From the NCBI GenBank assembly GCA_036389315.1, contig DASVQF010000014.1, forward strand, positions 76,087-140,086: DNA of 64,000 bases, in the 5' to 3' direction. The notes below the pieces were generated by a model, which worked only from the letters and a program-made list of their open reading frames with translations, had not been told where the DNA came from and did not search any database. Below, piece after piece: positions 16,775 to 25,256 of this stretch (positions within the stretch are counted from its first letter, which is position 1; each line of letters begins with the position of its first letter). The translations under genes were made by a program, and so were the position numbers. This stretch comes from DASQYE01 sp036389315 (GTDB lineage Bacteria > Acidobacteriota > Blastocatellia > Pyrinomonadales > Pyrinomonadaceae).

Positions 16775-17693
16775 AAATGAATCCTTTGTAATCGAAGACA
16801 TCCAGGTATTGCCAGGCGTAGGTGCGAACTTGGTCGCGCTCCTGGGCCGAAAGCTCCTGCGCCGTGGCGAGGTTGGCTTCGGGCGTGGCCCGGCGAATCG
16901 TGCCCCAGGGATAAACCTCCTCAAGCTGCGTCCCGTTCCAGGTCGGCGTCAGCAGCGAAGCGGCGCGTTCGAGCCCGAGCCTTTCGCACACAGCGCCCAG
17001 GGTTTTCAACGGGTCGGCCATCACGTCTTCGACGCGCACTATATGCAGGCGGTCTGGGTACTGCGCCTTGAAGAGAAGCGCCGAGTATTGATTGAGCGTC
17101 CACGCCATCATGTAGTTGTGCAGCGACAGCGGAACGGGCCGCTTCTTCGTGTCGGCGTAGGCAGACCAGGGGTTACGTACTATGTGAAGGACGTGCGCGC
17201 CGGGAAAGTCCTTCAGTATCTTATCGGCGTCTATGACCATCACCGGACTGTAGCCGACGTAGACCTCTTCGCGGCCCGTGCGGGCGTAGTCCTTCCAAGC
17301 CTCGAAGGTCGCGCGAAAGAAGGCCGCGACGTTGTGGGCCCGCGAGCGGCCCAGTTGCGCTACGTGCCTTTGGTAAGCTTCGGCTCGCTCGTCGTCGGAA
17401 AAATCGAAAGGCATGTGACGGAACTTGCTGACGTGGGGCGTGCGCGCCCTCACCTTCCCCTCTTCGTCTATGATCGCCCTGTAGTCTTCGAGTGGAGTGG
17501 CGTCGAGCGCAAACACCGGCCAGCGATACTTGACCGGAAAGGTGGAGGTGAAATGATCTGTGACGAGCCGCGTGCCAAGCTGCGACTCGAACGGGTAGAC
17601 GAACATCTGCGGGTGTCCGTCCAGAAAGCGATGCGTAGTATTGCCGCCGTTCTCGTACATCGCCCCGAGCATCAGTAAGCGAAAATCTTCCAT
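16773..17693 (-). CDS. sulfotransferase-family protein
   Basis: Predicted PAPS-dependent sulfotransferase of 306 residues that could sulfate a sugar of the surface polysaccharide. The N-terminal segment MLGAMYENGGNTTHRFLDGHP stands where the 5'-phosphosulfate-binding loop is expected, though the usual P-RSGTT form is degenerate. HIVRNPWSAYADTKKRP has the 3'-phosphate-binding R-x(n)-S form. RVEDVMADPLKTLGAVCERLGL is the typical C-terminal helix segment. The ATG at 17693 has only a weak GAAGAG site. Next to it is a polytopic membrane protein on the same strand. A role in sulfation is inferred from the fold signature only. Confidence 0.75.
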   Translation of the reverse strand: MEDFRLLMLGAMYENGGNTTHRFLDGHPQMFVYPFESQLGTRLVTDHFTSTFPVKYRWPVFALDATPLEDYRAIIDEEGKVRARTPHVSKFRHMPFDFSDDERAEAYQRHVAQLGRSRAHNVAAFFRATFEAWKDYARTGREEVYVGYSPVMVIDADKILKDFPGAHVLHIVRNPWSAYADTKKRPVPLSLHNYMMAWTLNQYSALLFKAQYPDRLHIVRVEDVMADPLKTLGAVCERLGLERAASLLTPTWNGTQLEEVYPWGTIRRATPEANLATAQELSAQERDQVRTYAWQYLDVFDYKGFI

Positions 17694-17745
17694 GCCTATA
17701 ACTCTTCAACCGCCTGGACTGAATTTGATTCCGAGCGCCTACAGT

Positions 17746-19908
17746 CTATCCCTTATAGTCGTACCATGTCAGCCGCCAGGTCGCGTCCTCGAAGCTCCTG
17801 CCCGCAGTGTAATGTTGGCTCAGGTACTCTGCGAGCCAGGGGAAGAGCGGCGGCCCCTCTCTCTTGTATTCGATCAGCCAGCCGCCCCTGCGCACCCTGC
17901 TTGAGAAGCGCGAGAGGTAAAGCATCCGCCGCTCTTCGGGGAGCGGTACGAGCGAGTAGAGCGGCACGGGCAGCCAGGACTTGTAAGTCGTCAACACTTC
18001 GCTCCGCTCGCCCTGCTTGAAAGTCCAGGCCGAGAGGATAAAGACCTCGTTTGGGCCAATGTAGACCATCGGGTCATCGGGCTGCACCTCGGCCGAGTTT
18101 AAGAGCAGGTCTAATTCCACGGCCGAGAGCGGAATCAGTTTTTCGACCTGCATGTAACTGGCTTGCGGCGTGAAGAGATAATCTGTGACGGCGACCTTGT
18201 TGGCGAAGACTGCGACCAAGACCACAGTCAGGATGGGCACAAAGCTGGCCTTCACCAGAGCTGTCCACCACTCTTCCCTTCGCTCGCGAGCGAGAAGATA
18301 AAGCACCAGCCCAATCGCTCCACAGAAGACCATTCCCAGGTTGTGCACGTTGTTCGGGTGGCTGCGCGAGACGAAATAACTGCACATGGCCCACAGTCCG
18401 CCTCCGGCTCCCAACATCAGCGGCAGTGCCGCGTGGCCCGCGTCGTCGCGCAGGATATAGGCCGCCGTGGTAGCGAACGCGCAGAAGACTATCACCAGTA
18501 CCCAGACCGCACCGTTCACGTCAATGGGAATGGCCGCGAATCCTCCCTTGTAGGCTTGCGCGTATTCGATAAAGGAGCGCCAGTCGGGCGCATGGCCCAA
18601 TCGTAAAAGGTAGACGCCCACGATCAGCAAGACGCTCGCGACGAGCAGCCCCGGTGGCAGCAGGAGCCAGCGCACGCTCGCAAGGAGCCGCCTCTTGAAA
18701 GATGTTTCAGTGGCTCCGACCACTTTAGCCGTCCTTCGCCAGACGAGCAGCGCGAAGGCCGGCAGCCAGGTCGCGCCCGCATAGAGGGCGCTCTCGGCCG
18801 ACCACAAAGTACCTGTGAGCCACACTCCGCAACCGGCCCACAGCAGCGCGCGATAATGAGAGTCGCGCATCGAGGCGCGACGATATTCCAGAAACAGAAT
18901 CGCCGCCAGCGCGAACGACCAGCAGAAACGCAATCCCCCGATGTTCGGCAACTGGCTCGGGCCTTCAAAATAGAAGGGCGCAAGGCCCGAGCGGAAGAAG
19001 ACGGCCGCGAGCGTCAGAGCCAGCGCGAAGCAGAGATTCAGAAATCCCGGACGCAGTGCGCGAAAGAGCGAGAAGAGCATCAGCGCGATCAGAAAATTGA
19101 CGAGCGCATTGACGAGAAAGAGCGACTGCCAGACGGTCTTGGTCGGCAGCCAGGCCAGCGTGAGCGTGACCAGAAAGCCGTATTGCGAGGGCACGTCCCA
19201 CAGGAGCCACTCGCCCTGCCTGACCATCTGTGCCGGGCCCGTGAAGAAAGACCAGTGGTGAATCTCGCCGAGACCGAAGATGTGATCCGTGCGGATGCTC
19301 GCCATCGCGATCAGGAGAACGGCCAGGATGTTCGCGATCAACTGCCTGCGGTCTCGCGTCTCCTCCTGGGCCTGCACCGGCACTTGGTCGAACAGGTTCC
19401 AGATGACGAGCAAGAGAGAGAGCGCGAAGATGATGAATGCCAGGTTGGAGCCCAGGATGAACTCTTCGTAAGTGACCCACCAGATGTACCTGGAAGCCGC
19501 GACCCAGGCCATCACTATGACGAACAGCAGCGGGACGGCCCGCAGCAGTTTTCTCCTCACGTCGGCCACGTCTACGTCATGCGCCTCGCCCGCCCGCTTC
19601 AAATACTGCGACGTGATGAAGTATTGAACGAGCGAGATGACGAGGACGTATTTGAAATTCCTATACCGAAGCTCGATGACGGGAAATGCGAGGAGAAAGA
19701 GCGCGAGGCCGAGCTTCATGTTCGAGAGCGGCGCGTGCATCCGTGGACGCCGAGCGTCTGCGAGCGCGAGCGTGATTAAGAGCGCCGGGAAGACTGTTCC
19801 GAGCAGAAGATATTCAGTCCAGTCGAAACTCTCTCCGGCCAGGCCGAAGAGGCTGCCAACGAAGAGGCAGGCGATGGCCAGCCCGGCGATCCACAGCGGC
19901 TCTATCAC
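17746..19908 (-). CDS. large polytopic membrane protein of a polysaccharide locus
   Basis: 720 residues with about 13-15 hydrophobic segments through residue 560 and a soluble C-terminal domain (about 570-720). I do not recognise a named family. The loop GEIHHWSFFTGPAQMVRQGEWLLWDVPSQYGFL is the kind of aromatic and acidic external loop found in GT-C-type lipid-linked sugar transferases and in uncharacterised O-antigen locus proteins. A role in transferring or flipping a lipid-linked sugar is possible but not shown. The start is GTG at 19908. It follows the propeller-like protein by 69 bases on the same strand. Confidence 0.7.
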   Translation of the reverse strand: MIEPLWIAGLAIACLFVGSLFGLAGESFDWTEYLLLGTVFPALLITLALADARRPRMHAPLSNMKLGLALFLLAFPVIELRYRNFKYVLVISLVQYFITSQYLKRAGEAHDVDVADVRRKLLRAVPLLFVIVMAWVAASRYIWWVTYEEFILGSNLAFIIFALSLLLVIWNLFDQVPVQAQEETRDRRQLIANILAVLLIAMASIRTDHIFGLGEIHHWSFFTGPAQMVRQGEWLLWDVPSQYGFLVTLTLAWLPTKTVWQSLFLVNALVNFLIALMLFSLFRALRPGFLNLCFALALTLAAVFFRSGLAPFYFEGPSQLPNIGGLRFCWSFALAAILFLEYRRASMRDSHYRALLWAGCGVWLTGTLWSAESALYAGATWLPAFALLVWRRTAKVVGATETSFKRRLLASVRWLLLPPGLLVASVLLIVGVYLLRLGHAPDWRSFIEYAQAYKGGFAAIPIDVNGAVWVLVIVFCAFATTAAYILRDDAGHAALPLMLGAGGGLWAMCSYFVSRSHPNNVHNLGMVFCGAIGLVLYLLARERREEWWTALVKASFVPILTVVLVAVFANKVAVTDYLFTPQASYMQVEKLIPLSAVELDLLLNSAEVQPDDPMVYIGPNEVFILSAWTFKQGERSEVLTTYKSWLPVPLYSLVPLPEERRMLYLSRFSSRVRRGGWLIEYKREGPPLFPWLAEYLSQHYTAGRSFEDATWRLTWYDYKG

Positions 19909-19977
19909 CTCTCGGAGAATCTTGGCCCACCCAGCCTTTCCGCTTGCCTGTTATGAGAAGATTGCTTTCAAAGGAAG

Positions 19978-21207
19978 CTAGGATGCAGTGGCGAAAGTAT
20001 AGAATAGCTTTTTTTGACGATCAAGCTTGCGCCTCCGCGAGAGGTCGAACGCGAAGCCCGTCGTGATGCTGCTCTCGACTGCCTCGACGGCGAAAATCTG
20101 GTTGCCGTACGGCCACGTCAGACTGCCCAGCACTACGCCCGTCCTCAGGTCAACGGCGTGCACGCCGCAAGTGCTCTTATCCAAATCCAGGCCCGGCGCA
20201 TAACGGCTGAAGCGCGGGATCACGCGCGAGGTTCCGACAAACGCCACTGAGCCCTGAAAGCAGAGCCCGCGCGTCCAGCCCGGCAACCGGACGACGGGCG
20301 TAAAAGCTCCACGCTCCGCGACGCCAAGCTCTCCATAACCGCTGTTGTCCACCCAGACCCGGCCCTCGTGTATGCGCGCGGAGTGCGGGCGCGTCAGGCC
20401 GCGCGCAAAGACTTCGCGCGTCGCGCCGGAGAAGATAACGCCGCGCCCGTCCACAGCGAAGTTACGATGTCCGGGCCGCCGCGCGCCCATCCGTTCGGCC
20501 GAAGCGGAGAAGTAAGAGCCCTTCAACGTCGGGCCGGCAGCAATGGAATTAAGCTGTATATAGTTCTGCGTGAAAGTTGGCCCAACGGGGCCCTCAATCG
20601 CTCGCGGCCACCAGACGCGCTCCACCCGGCCCTGGTCGTAGAGACGCACAATAGCATTCTCTCCGACCGCCGTCGCATACAGGGCGCGGCCGATCAGCGC
20701 GAGGTCGTGCAGGTAGAGGCTGCCCGGCAGGAAGCGCGAGCGCACGGGCACGAGCGGGCGATCTTCAAGAGGAAAGAGACTGACATCCAGGCGCTCGCGC
20801 AGGCCAGTGACCGGAGCGAGGTCATATACCTGGTTTGGGTTGCGCGTGCTGGCGACGTAAACGACGGCGCGCGCGCGGTCGACGGCTATCCCTGACGGAT
20901 GCGGCAGGCGCATGAAGGTGACTTTTGGGCCCACGGCGTCGGCGCGCAGGGCTACAAGCATGTGCTCGTACTCGCGCGAGACGAGCAGCGTCATGCCGGT
21001 TTCGGCCAGGGTCTCCCAGAAGCGGCCTCGCACTTTGGAGCGAAGAAGCGCCGGGTCGGTCGCGGCGGCCTCCTGCCACTGGCTGGTGATCTGCGCGCCG
21101 TCGCGCCACTCGGCATTGTGCCGCGCCCAGAGCCCGGCAAGCTCTTTGCGCGGCTGCGCCTCTTTGTGGTGCGACTGCGCCTTAGCTTTACGCGAGCCTA
21201 TCTTCAT
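19978..21207 (-). CDS. TIGR03032/DUF4915-like propeller protein of unknown function
   Basis: Chosen start is the ATG at 21207, which overlaps the stop of the upstream glycosyltransferase as TGATG, so translation is coupled; the frame is open to 21489, but that part is a shadow of the GT2 gene. The 409 residues begin with a basic stretch, then a region like the TIGR03032/DUF4915 family: LWARHNAEWRD near the start, FMRLPHPSGIAVD, VVYVASTRNPNQVYDL, LYLHDLALIG, and ending with the blade TWPYGNQIFAVEAV. Beta-propeller structure is inferred from the repeated short strands. The family is often found beside glycosyltransferases, but no activity is known to me. Confidence 0.65.
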   Translation of the reverse strand: MKIGSRKAKAQSHHKEAQPRKELAGLWARHNAEWRDGAQITSQWQEAAATDPALLRSKVRGRFWETLAETGMTLLVSREYEHMLVALRADAVGPKVTFMRLPHPSGIAVDRARAVVYVASTRNPNQVYDLAPVTGLRERLDVSLFPLEDRPLVPVRSRFLPGSLYLHDLALIGRALYATAVGENAIVRLYDQGRVERVWWPRAIEGPVGPTFTQNYIQLNSIAAGPTLKGSYFSASAERMGARRPGHRNFAVDGRGVIFSGATREVFARGLTRPHSARIHEGRVWVDNSGYGELGVAERGAFTPVVRLPGWTRGLCFQGSVAFVGTSRVIPRFSRYAPGLDLDKSTCGVHAVDLRTGVVLGSLTWPYGNQIFAVEAVESSITTGFAFDLSRRRKLDRQKKLFYTFATAS

Positions 21208-21914
21208 CAATCGCTCTTGCGCTCCTTCATTGCTCGCCACATCTTGTAAGCGCCCCAGTACATCCTCACAGCCGAGCCGTAATTGGTCGTGGATTTGCCC
21301 GCGTGACGGCGATGAGAGAAGACAGGGACTTCCAGCACCGGATAGTTCTCGCGGCGACAGATGGCGTTGAACTCTGCGTCGATCAGGTCGTCGTCGCGCG
21401 TCAAAGCCATCAGCTTCGAGAACGCGCGCGGAAAGACCTTCGGCGTGCCGTTGATGTCCCAGTAGGAGAGGTCGAAGAGCGCGCGGCATTCCAGGTTGTA
21501 GAGCAGTGAGCCCAAGCGCCTGCGCCAGTTATCGCGTATCCTGCGATTGGTCTTGATGACGACTTCCGGGTGCGCGATTGAATAGAGCAGAAGCAGTGTC
21601 AGGTCGCGCGGGTTCGTGCGCGCCAGGTTCGTGTAGCAGATGGTCGTGCCGCGCGCCTCCCTGAGCCCGAGACGGACGGCCAGGCCCCACCCGCCGCGCT
21701 CGCTGTTGACGGCGCGCACGCGCGGGTTCTCCGCGGCCATCGCTCGGCAGACTTCCTCCGAGTCGTCGCGGCAGCCGTTCGTCACCAGGATGAACTCGTA
21801 CGGGGCTGGGACTTTCGAGAGCGCGCCCTCGAACTGAGCGACGATCTCGCGCACATATGCGGCCTCGTTGTAAACCGGAAGGATGATCGAGATCAGCGTC
21901 GTCTCTGAACTCAC
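21207..21914 (-). CDS. GT2-family glycosyltransferase lacking the usual DXD motif
   Basis: 235-residue GT-A-type glycosyltransferase. It begins with ISIILPVYNEAAYVREIV, the family's N-terminal strand-loop-helix. The usual DDGS is replaced by VTNGCRDDS, and the metal-binding DxD-QHP motif by YTNLARTNP. This variant looks like a coherent subfamily and not decay, because the rest of the fold (SERGGWGLAVRLGL, WDINGTPKVFPR, EVPVFSHRR) is well kept. It may be an atypical transferase or a non-catalytic partner. The GTG start at 21914 overlaps the transketolase stop as GTGA, and its own stop overlaps the next ATG, so it is in the middle of a tightly coupled operon. Confidence 0.82.
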   Translation of the reverse strand: MSSETTLISIILPVYNEAAYVREIVAQFEGALSKVPAPYEFILVTNGCRDDSEEVCRAMAAENPRVRAVNSERGGWGLAVRLGLREARGTTICYTNLARTNPRDLTLLLLYSIAHPEVVIKTNRRIRDNWRRRLGSLLYNLECRALFDLSYWDINGTPKVFPRAFSKLMALTRDDDLIDAEFNAICRRENYPVLEVPVFSHRRHAGKSTTNYGSAVRMYWGAYKMWRAMKERKSD

Positions 21915-22846
21915 CGCGCGACCTCACGCAGTTGCAAAGCCTGTAGGGCGGCGTCCTCAAGCGCCTCGCTCGTCAGCCCGTGTGTGCGATGAAGGAACTG
22001 CTGCGAGCCGACCACGCCTTCGGGCGTCTGTCTCACTCCGCAGCGGACGACGCGGCAATCAAGCCCCTGCTCGGCGACCACTTCGCAGACGAGCGAGCCC
22101 AGGCCGCCCACGACGTAATGGGCCTCGACTGTCAAAGCGACGCTAAAGCGCGCGAGGGCTTCCGCCAGATCGTCCACGGGCGCGGGCGCAAGGCTCGCCA
22201 CAACCATCACAGTGCAATTGACGCCCTGGCGCGCGAGCGATTCGGCGGCCGCCGCCACTTCGGAAGTGATGCTGCCCATCGAGATCATCAACAGGTCATC
22301 GCCTTCGCGCACGACCTGCGCGCGGCCCAGCTCGAAACGTCCGCCGAGCCCTTTGACAATCGTCTTGTCATCTTTGCCGAGCCGGTAATAAACGGGCCCC
22401 GGCACGTCCCAGGTCGAGCGCAGCGCCGCCACTGCCTGCTCATGGTCGGCCGGGGCGATGACGGTCATGCCCGGTTGAACTCTCATCACTCCCACGTCTT
22501 CCAACCCGTAATGCGTAGCACCGGCATGCGCGTACTCGAAGCCGCCGCCGACGCCTATCACGCGCACGGGCAGAGAGTGAAGGATGGGCCCATTGCGTAT
22601 GAATTCGTAGGCGCGCAGGCTGGCGAAGGTGACTATGGAATAGATGAAGGGGCGAAAGCCCGCTTCCGCGAGCCCCGTGGCGAGGCCGACCATGTTCTGT
22701 TCCGCCACGCCGACGTTGAAGAAGCGCCCCGGGAATCTCTCGGCGAAAGGCTCCAGGGCCATGTAGCCCAGGTCGCCCGTCAGCAACAGAATCCGCGCGT
22801 CCTCTGCGGCCAGCTCGGCCAGCGTCCTGGCGAAAGCGCCTCTCAT
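21911..22846 (-). CDS. transketolase C-terminal subunit (split transketolase)
   Basis: 311 residues holding the pyrimidine-binding and C-terminal domains of a TPP-dependent transketolase. Start chosen at the ATG at 22846, which overlaps the upstream subunit's stop as ATGA; the frame is open to 22912, but that part shadows the N-subunit. Motifs: GDLGYMALEPFAERFPGRF, NVGVAEQNMVGLATGLA with the catalytic Glu that activates TPP, and GATHYGLEDVGVMR. With the adjacent subunit it forms a complete enzyme moving a two-carbon ketol unit. Being coupled to a GT2 gene in a polysaccharide locus suggests a dedicated role in making an unusual sugar, not central metabolism; this is inference. Confidence 0.88.
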   Translation of the reverse strand: MRGAFARTLAELAAEDARILLLTGDLGYMALEPFAERFPGRFFNVGVAEQNMVGLATGLAEAGFRPFIYSIVTFASLRAYEFIRNGPILHSLPVRVIGVGGGFEYAHAGATHYGLEDVGVMRVQPGMTVIAPADHEQAVAALRSTWDVPGPVYYRLGKDDKTIVKGLGGRFELGRAQVVREGDDLLMISMGSITSEVAAAAESLARQGVNCTVMVVASLAPAPVDDLAEALARFSVALTVEAHYVVGGLGSLVCEVVAEQGLDCRVVRCGVRQTPEGVVGSQQFLHRTHGLTSEALEDAALQALQLREVAR

Positions 22847-23637
22847 ACTCCGGCTCCGATCTCCAGCATGGCCTGCTCGTACTCGGCATCCGACATGGGC
22901 CAATAATGCCACTTGATCTGGCGCTCCATGTAAGAGACGCCCTTGCCGAAGACTGTGCGCGCGACGAGCACGTGCGGCGGCCCGCTCTCAAAATCAAGCC
23001 CCTCGATAGTCTCCGTCAGCTCTGCGCGGTCGTGCCCGTCCACCTCATGCACGTCCCAGCCGAAAGCGCGCCAACGCTCCGTCATGGGCGAAAGCGACAG
23101 CACTTCGTCCGTGTAGCCGAGCGCCTGCTGGCCGTTCAAATCTATGATCGCCACCAGATTCGAGAGATGATGATGGGCCGCGAACATGACCGATTCCCAG
23201 AGCGCCCCTTCGTTGCACTCGGCGTCGCTTACGAGCACGAAGACGCGGCGCGAAGAGCCTTGCAAACGAGCGGCGAGCGCAGCGCCCGCCCCCATCGCCA
23301 GCCCATGACCCAGCGACCCCGTAGAGAAGTCCACCCCGCAGAGCGCCCGCTCAGGATGTACGCCGAGCAGCGTGTCGTCCGTGCAATAGGTATCGAGAGA
23401 CGCCCCGCCCATCAATCCCTTGAGATGCAGCACAGCATAGAGCGCCAGCGCAGCATGACCCTTGGAGAGGATAAAGCGGTCGCGCGAAGCGTCTTCGGGG
23501 CTCTCAATCCGCAGCACGTCGTCGTAGAGCGCGGCGATAATATCTGCAATCGAAAGGGCCGAGCCGATGTGGCCGACATTGGCACGCTTCGACTGCTCAA
23601 GGATAATCCGCCTCACGTGCCGTGCTTCGATAGGCAT
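22843..23637 (-). CDS. transketolase N-terminal subunit (split transketolase)
   Basis: 264 residues comprising the TPP diphosphate-binding domain. The ATG at 23637 (MPIEARHVRRIILEQS) is chosen over the longer frame to 23685. Motifs: GHIGSALSIADIIAALY, GSLGHGLAMGAGAALAAR, and the Mg-TPP segment SDAECNEGALWESVMFAAHH to DLNGQQALG, which corresponds to GDGE-x(n)-N. First gene of a four-gene coupled operon (transketolase N, transketolase C, GT2, propeller protein). A well-spaced sigma70-type promoter lies about 85-115 bases upstream. Split transketolases are common in archaea and in bacterial secondary-sugar pathways. Confidence 0.88.
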   Translation of the reverse strand: MPIEARHVRRIILEQSKRANVGHIGSALSIADIIAALYDDVLRIESPEDASRDRFILSKGHAALALYAVLHLKGLMGGASLDTYCTDDTLLGVHPERALCGVDFSTGSLGHGLAMGAGAALAARLQGSSRRVFVLVSDAECNEGALWESVMFAAHHHLSNLVAIIDLNGQQALGYTDEVLSLSPMTERWRAFGWDVHEVDGHDRAELTETIEGLDFESGPPHVLVARTVFGKGVSYMERQIKWHYWPMSDAEYEQAMLEIGAGV

Positions 23638-23722
23638 AAAAGTGCGCGTAAAGTTCCTTTGTTTGGGCTGTAGCCTGTGGCCCACCCGTTTGTCTCAGGC
23701 CGCCACTGACTGAGGAGATAGG

Positions 23723-23751
23723 ACTATAAGAAGATTTGGCGGAATCGGCAA
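23723..23751 (-). promoter_or_regulatory. sigma70-type promoter of the transketolase/glycosyltransferase operon
   Basis: On the minus strand TTGCCG (23751-23746) and TATAGT (23728-23723) are separated by 17 bases. Transcription would start near 23716, giving a leader of about 80 bases before the ATG at 23637. Confidence 0.6.
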
Positions 23752-23858
23752 GCCGCAGCCCCGCCCAAACCGGGACGTGCCCCATAATTCCCGCCATTGC
23801 TTTTTCCCTCGATCTGGCCGAAGATAATTTTCAAGAGATTGGAGGCCAGCCAAAATTT

Positions 23859-24128
23859 ATGAGCAGCGATGCCGACATAGTACCGACTCTTCAAACCATC
23901 CAGGAGAGCATTAAAGCTCTAGCGGAAGAAATGCGCTCTGGATTCCAAGCCATTCATCAACGCCTCGACCGGATTGAAGGCCGCGTCTCAGGCATTGAGC
24001 ATCAGCTAGAGCAGATGGACATTCGCCTTGACGGGATTGAAGCCTTTGCCAACCAGACGCGCTCCGAAGTGATGTATCTTCGTAAGGAATTTAAAGAGTT
24101 CCGCGCGCAGTTCAATCAACCGGCTTAA
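23859..24128 (+). CDS. small coiled-coil protein
   Basis: 89 residues starting at the ATG at 23859; the frame is open from 23736, but GGAGG at 23841-23845 and the coiled-coil start support the shorter form. Nearly the whole protein is a heptad-rich helix (residues about 10-85: LQTIQESIKALAEEMRSGF, LDRIEGRVSGIEHQLEQMD). No enzyme motif, signal peptide or membrane segment. Function unknown; it may form a trimer or dimer and act as a scaffold. It is the only + strand gene between two minus-strand operons and is followed by a bidirectional terminator. Confidence 0.65.
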   Translation: MSSDADIVPTLQTIQESIKALAEEMRSGFQAIHQRLDRIEGRVSGIEHQLEQMDIRLDGIEAFANQTRSEVMYLRKEFKEFRAQFNQPA

Positions 24129-24163
24129 TCAGGCGTCTCATCGTCTTTGGCGGGAATAAAAAG

Positions 24164-24200
24164 AAGGCTGGCTCCCAAACGAGGGCCAGCCTTTTGTCTT
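24164..24200. terminator. bidirectional terminator between the coiled-coil gene and the DUF4214 gene
   Basis: A perfect 9-base-pair stem, AAGGCTGGC (24164-24172) with GCCAGCCTT (24185-24193). On the + strand it is followed by TTGTCTT; on the minus strand by CTTTTTATTCC. It sits between two convergent stops. Confidence 0.75.
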
Positions 24201-24224
24201 GCTGCCTGCCTGGCAGCGTCTCTC

Positions 24225-25109
24225 TCAGTAACGGTCGCGGTATTCGGGGGAATAGACGAAGCCGAAGACCATGTCGCGGTAGTTGCCCGTCGTGTTCAGC
24301 TTGTTGATCCAGGTCTGGTAGAGGGCGTCCGGGTCGCGCCTGAGATACCCGAAGTACATCATCACGACGAAGGCTTCGTTGAAGAACTTGGCGTCAACTT
24401 CGGCGCTCTCGGCGATGTTGCGCAAGACCTGTGCGCGCGTCATCTGCCCCGAGCGCAGAGCGTTAATCAGCGCATCCTTGTTCGAGACGCTGGCTCCGGC
24501 CGTCTGAAGCAGAGCGTTGACGAAGGCTGCGGCGTCCGTCAGGCTGTCATACTTGTTGCGGAACTCTGCGCGCGTGACGAACTCGTTGAAGAGCGCAACC
24601 TTGCTGGCCTCCTCCTGCTCGGCCGATTGAAAGCCGCTCACCTTTTGCATGTCGGCCATGAATTCCGAATAGTGCGGGAAGCGGCCGAGGCTCGCGGCGT
24701 AAGCTTTATAGACCAGGTAGCCGCGACTGCGGAACTCCGGCGAGCGGTAGAAGGCCGAAGAGACTTCCACGCGGTCGCAGCGCGGGTCGTTAGAGCCCAG
24801 GCGGCCCTCGTTATTACAGTTGGTCAGGACGCTCAGCCAGCCGGCCAGGCCCGACGGCTCCGGGAAACGCTGAAGGAAATCGAGGTAATGCTGCTCGATG
24901 AAGGCGTCGTTATCGTCGTAGGTGATGGGGGTGTTAGTGCCCGGACGCAGGCGCAAAGGCTTGACCCTGACGTTGCCGTAATAAAGCTCGGACGGCAGAT
25001 TCGGGTTCTCGGTAACGATCTTCAGAGTGGGCGCGCTTTGCTGGGTCTGCCCCGGGACACTGATGGCCATCAGGGCGCATATCAAAACGGCGACAGCAAG
25101 CTTCATCAT
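24225..25109 (-). CDS. secreted DUF4214-domain protein
   Basis: 294-residue exported protein made almost entirely of DUF4214. A signal peptide (MMKLAVAVLICALMAISVPGQ) is followed from about residue 60 by DNDAFIEQHYLDFLQRFPEPSGLAGW, the domain's hallmark, then CNNEGR and SSAFYRSPEFRSRGYLVYKAY repeats and a second partial unit (DALYQTWINKLN) near the end. An AGGAG site stands 3 bases before the first ATG (25109) and 6 bases before the second (25106); the second may be the real start. It resembles the C-terminal part of the protease at 5963-9835. DUF4214 has no proven function; its place inside a polysaccharide locus is notable. Own promoter and terminator, so a single-gene unit. Confidence 0.85.
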   Translation of the reverse strand: MMKLAVAVLICALMAISVPGQTQQSAPTLKIVTENPNLPSELYYGNVRVKPLRLRPGTNTPITYDDNDAFIEQHYLDFLQRFPEPSGLAGWLSVLTNCNNEGRLGSNDPRCDRVEVSSAFYRSPEFRSRGYLVYKAYAASLGRFPHYSEFMADMQKVSGFQSAEQEEASKVALFNEFVTRAEFRNKYDSLTDAAAFVNALLQTAGASVSNKDALINALRSGQMTRAQVLRNIAESAEVDAKFFNEAFVVMMYFGYLRRDPDALYQTWINKLNTTGNYRDMVFGFVYSPEYRDRY

Positions 25110-25194
25110 AAACTCCTAAAAAATTTCCAACCGCAGGCTCATCAAAATTATGAAGAGGAATATTGTGTCGAACTACTGTGTGGGGCGGCTTCGG

Positions 25195-25213
25195 CTTGCA
25201 CCGAAAATGCAAG
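25195..25213. repeat. small inverted repeat in the DUF4214 gene leader
   Basis: CTTGCA (25195-25200) and TGCAAG (25208-25213) around a 7-base loop lie between the predicted promoter and the ribosome site of the DUF4214 gene, so they would be in its mRNA leader. Confidence 0.4.
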
Positions 25214-25221
25214 CATTATCA

Positions 25222-25250
25222 GTTTAATCAACCACTTGACGCCTTGTCAA
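25222..25250 (-). promoter_or_regulatory. promoter-like sequence for the DUF4214 gene
   Basis: On the minus strand a consensus TTGACA (25250-25245) is followed after 17 bases by TTAAAC (25227-25222). The -35 is perfect, the -10 weak. It would give a leader of about 105 bases. TTGAC/GTCAA around 25236-25250 also forms a short dyad overlapping the -35. Confidence 0.45.
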
Positions 25251-25256
25251 TAGGAG

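Noticed and set aside
21208..21489. N-terminal extension of the propeller protein to 21489
   Set aside because: Overlaps the GT2 gene in a different frame; the TGATG junction at 21205-21209 supports the later start.
23823..23828. GATAAT with TTGCTT (23797-23802) as a promoter for the coiled-coil gene
   Set aside because: The spacer of 20 bases is too long for a reliable call.
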